A stretch of 64,000 bases of DNA from Planococcus citreus (GTDB lineage: Bacteria > Bacillota > Bacilli > Bacillales_A > Planococcaceae). Shown here piece by piece: positions 55,701-64,000 of this stretch; the first letter of the stretch is position 1; each line of letters begins with the position of its first letter. A program made the position numbers and the translations under genes. The notes under the pieces were generated by a model. The model was not told the DNA's origin, did not search any database, and saw nothing but the letters and a program-made list of their open reading frames with translations. The stretch covers positions 434,001 through 498,000 of the forward strand of contig NZ_RCCP01000001.1 in the NCBI RefSeq assembly GCF_003664125.1, in the 5' to 3' direction.

Positions 55701-56357
55701 GAACGGCAGGCCGTCGATCGTGGCGTGTTCCGGTACATCGTATAACGTTGGCAATTGTTCAAGCCAAGCTTCCGGTTCAGGATGCACACGCGAATAATCG
55801 TATAGTTTGCCCAGCAGGATCTCCATTGCTTGGTCGCTGCGGTCAGAAGTAAAACTGTCTGCGAGCCTGTAAACCTTCTCGCGCCCTTCGCCTTCGTATG
55901 CGGATTCAAGCACCGCTTCCATGACATCATCACGAAGCAAGGCCGCTTCCGTATCTCCCGCAATGCGGAAGCCAGGGTCAATTTCCAGCAGATAGGCGTA
56001 TTGCTTCACGACTTGCAGGCAGAACGAATGCAAAGTCGAAATCTGTGCTTTATTGATCAGCCGCAGCTGCTTTTTTAAATGAACAGATTCTGGCTGTTCC
56101 GTGACCGCCTGCTCAAGCGCCGCTGACATGCGGTGGCGCATTTCCGCTGCCGATGCGTTCGTGAAGGTGACGACCAAAAGCTCATCGACGGATATCGGAT
56201 CTTGTTCATCGAGCACTTTTTCGATCATCCGGTTGATCAGGACAGCCGTTTTCCCGGAACCTGCCGCAGCCGATACGAGCATATCCTGTCCCTTTGCCCA
56301 TATCGCCTGCCATTGTTCATCGGTCCATGTAGCATCATTCGGTTTTTCCGGTATCAT
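52752..56357 (-). CDS. addA: ATP-dependent helicase/nuclease subunit AddA
   Basis: 1201 residues. SF1A UvrD-like helicase: Walker A SAAAGSGKTAVL (about 31-42), motif II VDEYQDTN, FMVGDVKQSIYRFR, MTVHKSKGLEFPVVF, and VAMTRAKEKLYL; C-terminal RecB nuclease with GIVDCLFKEDGEWILLDYKTDQ. Resects double-strand breaks to a Chi-like site with AddB. ATG at 56357 overlaps addB by 23 bp. Confidence 0.96.
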   Translation of the reverse strand: MIPEKPNDATWTDEQWQAIWAKGQDMLVSAAAGSGKTAVLINRMIEKVLDEQDPISVDELLVVTFTNASAAEMRHRMSAALEQAVTEQPESVHLKKQLRLINKAQISTLHSFCLQVVKQYAYLLEIDPGFRIAGDTEAALLRDDVMEAVLESAYEGEGREKVYRLADSFTSDRSDQAMEILLGKLYDYSRVHPEPEAWLEQLPTLYDVPEHATIDGLPFMEDLKMTIRHSFEAALNLLDEGWEIATRPDGPAVLEENFRMDATLIRAAIDALDESWASLHAYARNIKWERLASVKKDSCDPQLAEEAKARRNEAKKLFNDVKEGYFTRAPERLLAEMREMAPLMRTLVDLTKRFAEEYKALKIDRGLVDFSDLEHYALEILSDGGEPSAIAQDYRTRFKEVLVDEYQDTNMLQETILSLVKSGSEQDGNLFMVGDVKQSIYRFRLAEPMLFLGKYSRFSREADETGLRIDLNANFRSRKEVLDGTNYIFSQIMGERVGEISYDEDAALKPKAPYPEEDVPIHLTLIHEPETEEGEEITVDMDKSQWEARWIAQKIRHMMDAGTLVHDPWNGKERPLEYRDIVVLMRSMTWSGDFSDEFKMAGVPLYAELSGGYFDALEVMIMLNTLRVIDNPYQDIPLAAVLRAPFFGLQENELAAIRLADAKGTFYDALKAFIRIGTMDEATRIKLARFTNSLRIWRDLARRGSLSELIWKVYLDTNYYEMAGAMSNGKQRQANLRALHDRALEYEKTAFRGLFRFLRFIDRMRERGDDLGTAKSLSEKENVVRLMTVHKSKGLEFPVVFFAGTGRPFNEMDFHKPYLFDQQYGLAVKAVNPDTRIEYTSLPYLAVKEMKQLQMKAEEMRVLYVAMTRAKEKLYLTASVKDIDRLLEKWKTSSGDVLLPDFKRSRAKSYLDWIGPAVSRHPDAEELHVGGEVLDHHSRFHIDIVETASLEEPQPLLEAQQDRPEAEADAALIHSRFDFAYPHQAAVEKRSKQSVTEMKRLQLLQRSDEPESFIQNYQPKAQKKAPHRPDFLMDRKLSAADIGTAVHTVMQHLPLERQMDVEEIRQFLDELTGREILTKEEAQAVKAEQVEAFFHSTIAQRLMNAEDVRREVPFTYARADEDGDHQIVQGIVDCLFKEDGEWILLDYKTDQTRGMGNVQSAMKERYSIQLSVYQEAVEAILRIAIKQRVLYLFSTNEEVEV

Positions 56358-59300
56358 CAGCGCTCAACTCCTTGCGTATTTTCTCCACTGCCTGGTCAGA
56401 GCTCAACACCGGCAATTTGCGGTAGCTTTGTTCGGGATCACTCGGGTCGAATTGGCACACCGCACGGAAATTACAGAATTGGCAAGGCGTGTCATCTTTC
56501 AAGCGGTATGGCGAAACGGCTGTATTGCCGTCAAGAATGCCATTCCCCGCCCCTTGGTGTTTTTTTCGGACAAATTTGCGGATCGTTTCCATATCGTCTT
56601 TTTCGACTGTTTTCGATGAACCCTTCGAGACCGAGCCGTTTTTATTGAGCCGCACTGGAATGACATTCGAATAGCCATCGATCTGATCGTCCATCGCTTG
56701 TATGACTTCCGGATCTTCAACAACCAAACCGTTCATCTTAAATGACTTCGCAAGTTCTTCTTCCAGTTCTTCAGCGGTCAGTAATTTCGTCATTTTCAAC
56801 ATCGGGTTGTGCATATGGAAATACAGCACCCCTGCCGGCTCCGCCTGCTCCCCAAGCCAGCGCTTCGAATGGGTCAGCGCCACATCCAAATAAGTGAAAG
56901 TTTGAAGTGCCAACCCGTGGTAAACTTCGCCCAAATCCAGGCCTTGCTTGGATGATTTATAATCGACGACCCGCAAATACGGCTTGCCGCCGATATCAGT
57001 TGAATCGATGCGGTCAATGCGGCCCCTGACATTCATCTTGCGCCCGCGATCAAGCGCAATGTCGAGCGGCGGAATCGCTTCTTTCGTCCCGAATCCTACT
57101 TCAAGCGCAACCGGCACAAAGCCGGAAACTTGCGCATGTTTGCTCAGCATGAAAGCCGTCTGGCGGATGATGCCTTCAAGCTTGTATTGGATATACCGAT
57201 AGCGATGCGAACTCAACAGGATCTGGTTGACGAAATAAGGCGATAATTGTTCGATCGCCCGCTTCGCGAGATCCGCGCATTGTTCTTTGCTTAGCGACGA
57301 CCAGGAAACGCCGAGTTGCATCACTTCATCGGAAATCCATTTGATTGCGGCATGGAATAAATCTCCCATTGCCGGTGCAGCCAAACGGTATTGGCTACGT
57401 TCTTCGAGTTTCAAGCCATAAGCTGCATAATGGGCAAATTGGCAGCTATGATACGTCTCGATACGGGATACGCTCGAGGCGATCGGTGCACCGTAAAGCG
57501 ATTCAGCGATTTCTTCCGATAGCTTTTCAGCTTTCCCATGGCTCAAAGGCTTGAAGATTTGATTGATAATTGACGACCATAACGGGTCTTCCCGGTAGTA
57601 ATCGAGCACAGCCTGCCATTGTCCCGTGAGCTCGCCGCTCCTGATTTGGGCAGCCAGATGCGAAAGCGTTGCACGCGGATGGCTAATGTATTCCAATGCA
57701 TCCGGCTCATGCAGCTCTTCCGGGCCGATCGCTGCCAATTTAGGCTCCAACTGAAGCAAATCGGCGATTTTCCTGATATATAAAGAAGGCAATAAGGCTT
57801 TTCCTTCTTCGTCCGCAATCGGGTAAGAGACGCTCAGCCGATCGGAAGCGGAAGAGAACGAGCGATAGGCCATATAAGTTTCATCCATCAAACGCATACG
57901 GGAGCTTGGCGCGAGTTCGATGCCAATTTTTTGGAACCACTCGCGCTCTGCATCTGTCAAGAGCCCTTCGTGTTCGATGCGCTGCGGCAAGACGCCGTCG
58001 TTTGCGCCGATGATGAAGACCGACCGGATATCCATTAGGCGTGCCAGGTCCATTTTGGCGATGGTCACTTGATCGAGCGACGGCGGTATGCGGGAAAACT
58101 CCAGAGTTTCGAAGCCTTCATCGAGAATCCGTGCCGCGCTTTGGAGGTCCAGTTCTTTGTCCCCGAACATCAGGACGAATTGATCGAGCACGCCGACCCA
58201 TTGATTCCACGCCTGCTCGTGCTCCGTCGCAGCAAGCAATTGATGATCGGCTTCTTCGCGGTCTTTCAGCAGCTGGATTTTCGAATAGACATCGAGCTCT
58301 TCGATGAACTGAAACAGCGCTGTAGCAAATTCGCGGCCTGTGACGCAATCGCCGAGACGTGTTTTCAAGCGCTCAAGCGGGTCGCGCACCACATCCCGGA
58401 CGGTTTGCAATTCCATCTGGAGCGCCAATTCTTCGTCTGTCTGGATGCCTGAATGAAATTCGAGCCCGCGGTATTTTTTATAGATCCAGCGCTTGTCATC
58501 AAACCAGCGGTCTCCGTAGATGCCATTGGCAAGGACGAAATTTTCCAATTGGTCCCCTCGCTCCCGCCATTTGCTGACATTGCCTTCAGGAAAGAACAAA
58601 TCCGTCTTCAACGCCCGGAAAATTGGTTCATACGCATAATTGCCGATGACCGCTTCGAGTGCGGAGCGGCTGAATTCGATTAATGGATGATGAAGCATTG
58701 ACTTTTTTTGGCTGATGAAATAAGGGATTTCGTATTGAGGAAAAATAGTGTTGATCAATTCGTCGTACACTTCCGGCTGGCGGTACAGCACCGCAATATC
58801 GTTATAGCGGCAACCATCCATCACTTGCTGCCGGATCGACCGCGCAAGCTCATGGATTTCAGCGCGGCGGTTGGACGCTTCGACCAATTCGACAGCCCCT
58901 TGCCCTTCAATGGACGGGGCAGGAAAGGTTTCGATGAAGCGTTCGATATGCAGAAGTTCCTCGTTCATGAAACGTTTTGGCTCTTGCAGGTATACTTCCG
59001 GTTCCAGCCCGATTCCTTCCGATGCGGCAAGATCCGTAAGCCGGCTTGCCGTGACGGCGGATTGGTAGAATAACGACTGTTCATCCTCCGTACTGCTTGT
59101 GTCATCCATCGGCAAGACGATCGTCACCGATTTGGCATGTTTCAATAACTCTTCAATGATTTGGAACTCGCGCGCTGTAAAGCTAACGAACCCATCGATA
59201 TAAATAGCCGAATGCTTGATTGTTTCCGAATGGCGGATTTTCTCGCTCAATAATCCGAGATGGCCTTCGGAATCCACGAACACTTTGCCTAGCCTGCGGT

Positions 59301-59811
59301 CGATTTCCAGCAAGATGAGTTCGAGATCTGCTGCCTTGTCCTGCAGCGTCCTCGGGGCTCCGGCTGTTTCAAGAGATGACCGGATGGTGCCGAGTTCATC
59401 GCAATCGATGCAATAACGGGAAAACTCTTTGATCAATTGCTCAATTTGGTCGGTGAAGCCCCGTTTGCCTGCCGCTCTTCTGAATAAGTGAAACTCATCC
59501 TTATGTTCTTCGAGCAGGCTGCGGATCAGCATGCGGTAGCCGAATGTGTCGATTTCCTTGCGGCTGATCCCGCCGACCTCTTGCAACACGCGCCAGGCAA
59601 GGCGCTTGAAAGTCACGGCCTGCGCACGGATCATGCCGTTCATGCCGTATGCGGCGGACAAACGATACTCCGTAGAAAAAGACATCTGATCGGGGACGAT
59701 AAGGAATATTGGATCCCCATCCGCTTGGTCTTTCAAACTATCGGCGATTTCTTCTTGGACAAAACGGGTTTTTCCGGTACCGGCGCGCCCGTAGACAATT
59801 CGTAAAGACAT
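56335..59811 (-). CDS. addB: ATP-dependent helicase/nuclease subunit AddB
   Basis: 1158 residues. Inactivated-helicase-like N-terminus that retains GRAGTGKTRF; C-terminal nuclease with DRIDSTDIGGKPYLRVVDYKSSK and a predicted 4Fe-4S cluster (Cys in YHSCQFAHY plus PCQFCNFRAVC). Recognises Chi-type sequences and cuts the other strand. ATG 59811 with AAAGGGG 8 nt away; the GTG three codons earlier is too close. First gene of addB-addA-(DUF418). Confidence 0.95.
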   Translation of the reverse strand: MSLRIVYGRAGTGKTRFVQEEIADSLKDQADGDPIFLIVPDQMSFSTEYRLSAAYGMNGMIRAQAVTFKRLAWRVLQEVGGISRKEIDTFGYRMLIRSLLEEHKDEFHLFRRAAGKRGFTDQIEQLIKEFSRYCIDCDELGTIRSSLETAGAPRTLQDKAADLELILLEIDRRLGKVFVDSEGHLGLLSEKIRHSETIKHSAIYIDGFVSFTAREFQIIEELLKHAKSVTIVLPMDDTSSTEDEQSLFYQSAVTASRLTDLAASEGIGLEPEVYLQEPKRFMNEELLHIERFIETFPAPSIEGQGAVELVEASNRRAEIHELARSIRQQVMDGCRYNDIAVLYRQPEVYDELINTIFPQYEIPYFISQKKSMLHHPLIEFSRSALEAVIGNYAYEPIFRALKTDLFFPEGNVSKWRERGDQLENFVLANGIYGDRWFDDKRWIYKKYRGLEFHSGIQTDEELALQMELQTVRDVVRDPLERLKTRLGDCVTGREFATALFQFIEELDVYSKIQLLKDREEADHQLLAATEHEQAWNQWVGVLDQFVLMFGDKELDLQSAARILDEGFETLEFSRIPPSLDQVTIAKMDLARLMDIRSVFIIGANDGVLPQRIEHEGLLTDAEREWFQKIGIELAPSSRMRLMDETYMAYRSFSSASDRLSVSYPIADEEGKALLPSLYIRKIADLLQLEPKLAAIGPEELHEPDALEYISHPRATLSHLAAQIRSGELTGQWQAVLDYYREDPLWSSIINQIFKPLSHGKAEKLSEEIAESLYGAPIASSVSRIETYHSCQFAHYAAYGLKLEERSQYRLAAPAMGDLFHAAIKWISDEVMQLGVSWSSLSKEQCADLAKRAIEQLSPYFVNQILLSSHRYRYIQYKLEGIIRQTAFMLSKHAQVSGFVPVALEVGFGTKEAIPPLDIALDRGRKMNVRGRIDRIDSTDIGGKPYLRVVDYKSSKQGLDLGEVYHGLALQTFTYLDVALTHSKRWLGEQAEPAGVLYFHMHNPMLKMTKLLTAEELEEELAKSFKMNGLVVEDPEVIQAMDDQIDGYSNVIPVRLNKNGSVSKGSSKTVEKDDMETIRKFVRKKHQGAGNGILDGNTAVSPYRLKDDTPCQFCNFRAVCQFDPSDPEQSYRKLPVLSSDQAVEKIRKELSADDTGKTE

Positions 59812-59828
59812 GTAATGCACCCCTTTTC

Positions 59829-59850
59829 AATAAGAACGTTTGTTCTTATT
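59829..59850. promoter_or_regulatory. Putative LexA (DinR) box of addBA
   Basis: GAAC-GTTT-GTTC core within AATAA/TTATT flanks (9-bp arms, 4-nt centre). Matches the CGAAC-N4-GTTCG pattern except the outermost C/G. Directly behind a TATAAT (59848-59853). Confidence 0.65.
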
Positions 59851-59884
59851 ATACAATAAACAATCGAAAAGAACGACTTTCCTG

Positions 59885-60517
59885 TTAAGATAGCCGTTCT
59901 TTTTCGCGCTCTTCTTTCGCCCTTTTGAAGTCGGCTTCCACTTTTTTGTTGAGTCGCTTCTCCAAAATTTTCCCGATAACATAAAGCAGCACGATGACAG
60001 CAATGACGATACCTGTCCGGATCGGCTGTGTGAACAAAGCGCGGATATCATAGCCGACGTAGGAAATCGTCAAGACCATGACGAATTTGCCTGCCATCAA
60101 GGTCAATAAGTAATAATGGCGGCTGATATTCGATAGCCCGGCCACCAAGTTGACCAATGCCGATGGCGTAAACGGGAAACACAGCAGCAAGAACAAAGGG
60201 CCGAAGCCGTTCCGCTCCACCCAATGGATGAGCCTTTCGACTTTCTCATGGCGCGTCATGAAATTCATGAATCGCGCTTGCCCGAACTTGCGGATCAGCA
60301 GGAATACGGTATACGAACCGGCGACTGCCCCGCCCCATGACAGAAGGAAACCGAGCCATAGGCCATAGGCTGTCGCATTGGCGAAGACGAAGACAAAGAG
60401 CGGCAAAAACGGCAAAAACGATTCAAGGAACGGCAGCAAAAATCCGATGAGTGGGCCGAATGCCCGGTAAGATTGCGTTAACTCGACAATGTTTTCCATA
60501 GTAAAAAAATCCGACAT
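59885..60517 (-). CDS. TVP38/TMEM64 family membrane protein (DedA-like)
   Basis: 210 residues; FGPLIGFLLPFLESFLPFLPLFVFVFAN and GFGPLFLLLCFPFTPSALVNLVAGLS are family motifs with the re-entrant loops. Six hydrophobic segments; basic C-terminal tail. Such proteins are scramblase or flippase-like in lipid handling. B. subtilis YhjE, near addBA, is of the same type. ATG 60517 with GGAATG. Confidence 0.87.
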   Translation of the reverse strand: MSDFFTMENIVELTQSYRAFGPLIGFLLPFLESFLPFLPLFVFVFANATAYGLWLGFLLSWGGAVAGSYTVFLLIRKFGQARFMNFMTRHEKVERLIHWVERNGFGPLFLLLCFPFTPSALVNLVAGLSNISRHYYLLTLMAGKFVMVLTISYVGYDIRALFTQPIRTGIVIAVIVLLYVIGKILEKRLNKKVEADFKRAKEEREKERLS

Positions 60518-60659
60518 AAGCTCATTCCTTTTAAATTGCGCGATTTTTCAATAATGAATCTAAAAACAGGAGAAAATATGCTATGCTATTATAATTACTT
60601 TACACTCTTTCTCCCGTTTTGGAAAAGAGAAATACTTGCGGCAAAAGGAGCGGAATAAA

Positions 60660-61352
60660 TTGCAAGAACACGGATTCTCTTCAGGGCTGAAAGCCGGCGC
60701 CAGCATTGCCATCGGCTATTTCCCGGTTGCGCTGACTTTTGGGCTGCTGGCCAAAACGACAGGTTTATCACTCATCGAAGCGACCGCCATGAGCATTTTC
60801 GTCTTTGCCGGCGCTGCCCAGTACATATCACTTTCCCTTATCACAGCCGGTGTACTCCCGGCGCTCATTGTCGTCAATACGTTCATCGTCAACATCCGCC
60901 ACTTTTTGATGACAGCGGCATTGAATGAAAAGATGGAACCGGATGCCCGCTGGAAAAAAGCACTGTACGCATTCGGCATTACCGATGAAACGTTTACGGT
61001 GCTAGCCACTCAACCGGGCGACAAAATCCGTACCTCATTTGCCGCGGGCGTCATCGTTATTTCCTACGGAAGCTGGGTTGTGTTCACTTCTCTCGGCCAT
61101 TTGATCGGCGCCAGCCTCCCAGGCTTCCTGCAGGCGTCCATGTCGATCGCACTGTATGCGATGTTCGTCGGCTTGCTCGTGCCGTCCATGAAAGGCAACC
61201 GGAAAGTTGTCAGCTTGGCGTTGATCGCCGCACTTTTCAACTCACTGTTCTATTTCACCGGCTGGCTGTCCACTGGCTGGGCGATCATGGTGTCGACGCT
61301 TGCTTCAGCGATCATCATTGAACTGATTTCACGGAAAGGAGTTGCCGCCTGA
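60660..61352 (+). CDS. azlC: Branched-chain amino acid exporter large subunit AzlC
   Basis: 230 residues with about seven membrane segments. FVFAGAAQYISLSLI and NIRHFLMTAAL are AzlC signatures. With AzlD exports branched-chain or related amino acids. TTG 60660 with AAGGAG 9 nt away; an in-frame TTG at 60636 has no ribosome site. Confidence 0.92.
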   Translation: MQEHGFSSGLKAGASIAIGYFPVALTFGLLAKTTGLSLIEATAMSIFVFAGAAQYISLSLITAGVLPALIVVNTFIVNIRHFLMTAALNEKMEPDARWKKALYAFGITDETFTVLATQPGDKIRTSFAAGVIVISYGSWVVFTSLGHLIGASLPGFLQASMSIALYAMFVGLLVPSMKGNRKVVSLALIAALFNSLFYFTGWLSTGWAIMVSTLASAIIIELISRKGVAA

Positions 61353-61660
61353 TGGGTGCTTGGTTTTGGTGGATGATTTTTGGAATGGCCGTTGTTACTT
61401 ATATTCCACGCGCAATACCGTTAACCTTTTTGGAAGGCCGTGAATTACCGGAAGCTGTACAGAATGTTTTGCGAAATATTCCTTATGCCGTGCTCGGCGC
61501 ATTGATTTTCCCGGCTGTGTTCTTTATACAGGAAAACGTCTGGTTCGGCGTGATCGGGGCCGCATCCGCATTTGCCATCGCGTTTACCGGGGCGAACGTT
61601 ATCCTCGTCGTGCTCGGGACCATTGCCATTCTCTCCGTATATGGACTTTGGTTCGGATAA
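61352..61660 (+). CDS. azlD: Branched-chain amino acid exporter small subunit AzlD
   Basis: 102 residues, four membrane segments; TYIPRAIPLTFLEGRELP starts the AzlD core. Start shares 1 bp with the azlC stop (TGATG), implying coupling. Terminator follows at 61662. Confidence 0.92.
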   Translation: MGAWFWWMIFGMAVVTYIPRAIPLTFLEGRELPEAVQNVLRNIPYAVLGALIFPAVFFIQENVWFGVIGAASAFAIAFTGANVILVVLGTIAILSVYGLWFG

Positions 61661-61661
61661 G

Positions 61662-61703
61662 AAAAAAAGCCGTCACTCATTTTCATGAGCTTCGGCTTTT
61701 TTT
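61662..61703. terminator. Bidirectional terminator between azlD and csbA
   Basis: AAAAAAAGCCG/CGGCTTTTTTT with CTCAT/ATGAG inside; contains the csbA stop codon. Confidence 0.88.
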
Positions 61704-61930
61704 CTTTTATGATACATATTGCTCGCATACCAGAAACCAGCTGTTAACGAAGCGGCGTTGACGATAAACAATAGCCACGTATGTGTGAAGCCGGCATAAA
61801 CGGCCGCGGCAATCAATGCCACGGTCAATATGAGGCCGACATAATGGTTGAACGTCACGCGCGTAAACAGGATAACCAGAAGCCCGGGCACAAACAGCGA
61901 TAGGAAAAACTTAGTCACCATTGACTCCAT
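61673..61930 (-). CDS. csbA: General stress membrane protein CsbA (DUF2198)
   Basis: 85 residues, three hydrophobic segments. LFVPGLLVILFTRVTFNHYVGLILT fits B. subtilis CsbA; charged C-terminal tail. A sigmaB regulon member in Bacillus, function unknown. ATG 61930 with AAGGAGAG, 12 bp after minJ, same order as Bacillus. Confidence 0.88.
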   Translation of the reverse strand: MESMVTKFFLSLFVPGLLVILFTRVTFNHYVGLILTVALIAAAVYAGFTHTWLLFIVNAASLTAGFWYASNMYHKRKKAEAHENE

Positions 61931-61942
61931 ATTCTTCTCTCC

Positions 61943-63100
61943 TTACTCGACAATCAAGAGACCCAGGCGGTGATGGTCATGGCGGAAGACGACATGCTGC
62001 CGCAAACGCATTTCCAGGTTATGATCGATTACTTCCAGGCGGCAATGCGCTGCATTGAGCTGGATCGCTTCGTATAGTTCTGTTTCATTCGTTACGGTTG
62101 TGCCGTTTACTTTGCGGATGATTTCCCCGCGCACAAGCCCCATCTTCTCTGCCGGAGATCCCGGAAGAACGTCAATGATCATGACGCCTTGCGCTTGTGG
62201 TGTCACGGTGTAATTCCCGCTGCGCTCTTTCTGTGCATAAAACAAGCTAATTCCCAAACGGAACAATGCTCCGGCGGCCAGCGCGATAATCGCCATCGGC
62301 TGCCAAAGAAAACCGAATAAGGCAAGGACGATCGTCAACACAGCTGACCAAGCGACCGATTTCGCGATTTTTGGATACAAATAAACAGGCAGCGTGCGTT
62401 TGCTGCGCCCTTGGAAACCAAATACCAGCGGGAACAAAATGAATGAAAAGGCCGTTTCCCCGATCGGCAGCTGTGGCCAGTACGGTGCATATTCGGAAAT
62501 CATTTCACCAGGGACGACCAGAACAGCCGGTATCAGCCATAGGCGGCGTGAAATATAGGCAGCGGCACGCAATCCGCGAGCCGATTTATGCAAACGCGGC
62601 GAAGCGGCAGCGGCAGCTGACTTTTCGACCATGCGGCTTTCAATGAATAGCAAAAGCCCTGCAATCAACGCGACTGAAATGAGCCAGCCGTCCGAAAGCC
62701 CCCTGCCCGTCATTTCGGCGAACCCTAGATTGATCACCCAATCATTGGCTTCGAACAACCAGACGACCAGCGCTGCCGCTCCCGCCAAATAGACGAAAGA
62801 AGCCAGGTGGTAAAAACCTGTCAGCATGACGATAATGCTCACGATGCTGAGTGCAATCAACCATTCCATCGGCACTGCCAAACCGGCAGCAGCCACGATG
62901 ACCGATAAGATTAACGCATACAACCAGCCATCTTTCAGCAAGCGTTTAAATTCTGTTCCGCCATACACGATCCGCGTGCGGAAAATGCGGCGTTCTTTTT
63001 TAACGCGAAAATATCCAAGCATCGTCGCAGCAAATAATGCGACATAAAAAACAGGGTTAAGAAAAAACATGGCGATCGCCATCAAAAAATCCGTTAACAC
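61943..63100 (-). CDS. minJ: Cell-division topological determinant MinJ
   Basis: 385 residues: about seven membrane segments (1-300) and a C-terminal PDZ domain (about 300-385; VMIIDVLPGSPAEKMGLVRGEIIRKVNG). It links DivIVA to MinD at poles and septa. GTG at 63100 with GTGGA-type ribosome site; weakly placed, an ATG six codons later is possible. Sits before csbA as in B. subtilis. Confidence 0.87.
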   Translation of the reverse strand: MLTDFLMAIAMFFLNPVFYVALFAATMLGYFRVKKERRIFRTRIVYGGTEFKRLLKDGWLYALILSVIVAAAGLAVPMEWLIALSIVSIIVMLTGFYHLASFVYLAGAAALVVWLFEANDWVINLGFAEMTGRGLSDGWLISVALIAGLLLFIESRMVEKSAAAAASPRLHKSARGLRAAAYISRRLWLIPAVLVVPGEMISEYAPYWPQLPIGETAFSFILFPLVFGFQGRSKRTLPVYLYPKIAKSVAWSAVLTIVLALFGFLWQPMAIIALAAGALFRLGISLFYAQKERSGNYTVTPQAQGVMIIDVLPGSPAEKMGLVRGEIIRKVNGTTVTNETELYEAIQLNAAHCRLEVIDHNLEMRLRQHVVFRHDHHRLGLLIVE

Positions 63101-63148
63101 TCCACTGACACCATCCTTAAGCTAAATGAACTTATCTTCCATTGTACC

Positions 63149-63178
63149 AAAGATGCAGGGATAGCCCTACATCTTTTT
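63149..63178. terminator. Hairpin between the PLP enzyme and minJ
   Basis: AAAGATGCAGGG/CCCTACATCTTT with ATAG loop (one G-U pair). Poor T run on the minus strand; better T run on the plus strand. Confidence 0.4.
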
Positions 63179-63181
63179 CAA

Positions 63182-64000
63182 TCAGTTAAACGCCTGCTGC
63201 AGCTGCCCAAGGATATCTTCAATGCCTTCGATTCCGGCGGAAAGCCTTACAACCCGCTCAGTTACACCGATCCGCGCTTTTTCTTCTGCGGATAATGCAC
63301 GGTGAGACGTGCCGAATGGATAAGAGACGGTCGTTTCGACACCAGCCAAAGTCGGAACGATCTTGATCCAGCCGAGTGAAGAAAAGAAGGCTGAGACGTC
63401 GGCAGTTTCAGGAAGTTCAAATGAAACAATCGCGCCCTTCCCCGGATACCACACCCGTGCCTTGTCTTGCAGGAAGTCGGCAATCGCCTGTGCATTGGCG
63501 TTTTGCTTTTCCATACGAAGCGCCAAGGTCTTGATGCCGCGTATCGTTAGCCATGCTTCAAAAGGGCTTAAGTTCATGCCGAGATTCACGACACGTTTTG
63601 TGGCTTCTTCGATTAAAGCGGGATCGCCTACCAATACGCCTGATGTGACATCACTATGCCCGCCAAGGTACTTGGTGGCGCTATGTACGACCAAATCCAC
63701 GCCTTGTGTATAAGGTGTAAACGTATAAGGCGTCGCGAATGTATTATCGATCATCACTTTAACGCCGTATTGATTTTTCAATTGGACGAGCCCTTCGATG
63801 TCTTCGATCCGCAAAAAAGGATTGGTAATCGATTCGCTCACCATCAATTTCACTTCCGGGAAATCGACCAAAATCTGCTCAATCGTTCCGCTTTCCGAGA
63901 AATCAGCGAAATGGACCGTAATGCCAAGCCTTCTCAATTCTTCCTTCAGCAAGTGGAAAGTTCCTCCGTATACATCCTCTGCGGCGAGGATATGGTCTCC
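63182..64000 (-). CDS. Cys/Met-metabolism PLP-dependent enzyme, 5' end beyond window
   Basis: 273 residues of the C-terminal two-thirds are visible; the frame stays open to the right edge (GDHILAAEDVYGGTFHLL). The PLP lysine is in HSATKYLGGHSDVTSG. Family of cystathionine gamma-synthase/gamma-lyase, methionine gamma-lyase and homocysteine synthases; the exact reaction cannot be decided without the N-terminus. VERVVRLSAGIEGIEDILGQL is the usual C-terminal ending. Confidence 0.9.
   Translation of the reverse strand, partial: GDHILAAEDVYGGTFHLLKEELRRLGITVHFADFSESGTIEQILVDFPEVKLMVSESITNPFLRIEDIEGLVQLKNQYGVKVMIDNTFATPYTFTPYTQGVDLVVHSATKYLGGHSDVTSGVLVGDPALIEEATKRVVNLGMNLSPFEAWLTIRGIKTLALRMEKQNANAQAIADFLQDKARVWYPGKGAIVSFELPETADVSAFFSSLGWIKIVPTLAGVETTVSYPFGTSHRALSAEEKARIGVTERVVRLSAGIEGIEDILGQLQQAFN

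Noticed and set aside
63149..63178. Hairpin as the strong terminator of the PLP-enzyme gene
   Set aside because: T run is on the wrong (plus) side for that gene; kept only as a weak feature.

Overview
The window reads as chromosome of a mesophilic low-to-mid GC Gram-positive (Firmicutes, Bacillales). Starts are preceded by strong AGGAGG-type Shine-Dalgarno sites, GTG and TTG starts are common, and it carries a tRNA-Trp T-box, FapR, CtsR, CodY and LexA (DinR)-type operators and the Spx/MecA/SpxH (YjbH)/ClpB stress network. Gene order follows Bacillus subtilis over long stretches, but the spore-coat genes found between the same blocks in Bacillus are absent. A Planococcaceae member such as Planococcus is my best guess (inference from protein flavour and gene order, not a database result). 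I see no insertion sequence, prophage, CRISPR array or rRNA.

Layout. 1-3 kb: end-truncated ArlR-like response regulator, aldehyde dehydrogenase + Gfo/Idh/MocA oxidoreductase operon, and a 45-aa orphan ORF behind a sigmaB-like promoter. 3.2-4.8 kb: nuclease lipoprotein, 2H-like protein, tRNA-Val. 4.8-8.4 kb: TAXI-type TRAP transporter operon with a DUF1850 gene. 8.5-11.8 kb: PgpA-like protein, yjcH-yjcG-yjcF, fabI. 11.9-22.7 kb: mgtE, prpE, rluD-type, nadK, relQ, CYTH protein, truncated haemoglobin, spxH, pepF, coiA, mecA. 23-31 kb: spx, a putative glycoside hydrolase (DUF4015), oppABCDF. 31-39 kb: DUF3899 gene, T-box trpS, and the second peptide transporter appDFABC. 39-44 kb: fabF, fabH, yjzD, clpB. 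44-48.4 kb: yitW, yitV, yitU, a DegV protein, CoA-disulfide reductase. 48.5-50.6 kb: degenerate GH13-like protein, yisL. 50.6-61.7 kb: yisK, DUF418 protein, addBA, TVP38 protein, azlCD. 61.7-64 kb: csbA, minJ and a 5'-truncated Cys/Met-metabolism PLP enzyme.

How it fits together. fabI and fabHF each carry a FapR-type operator overlapping the promoter -10, which would coordinate membrane lipid synthesis. spx, mecA, spxH and clpB are the protein-quality and disulfide-stress set. The spx upstream gap holds sigmaB-like and ECF-like promoters, and clpB has a textbook CtsR box. Two complete oligopeptide transporters flank trpS. opp has a 14/15 CodY box just downstream of its predicted start point, as expected for nutrient-controlled peptide uptake. 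addBA has a LexA-type palindrome at its promoter.

Most unusual points: (1) a membrane-anchored GH13-like protein in which three of four catalytic motifs have lost their catalytic residues and the fourth keeps only one; (2) a CtsR-controlled ClpB without an N-terminal domain; (3) a putative SOS box on addBA; (4) stress-sigma promoter motifs for spx and for the orphan small ORF; (5) a fabI promoter nested in the mgtE terminator. I did not find a clearly new multi-gene system; most of the window is conserved core chromosome.
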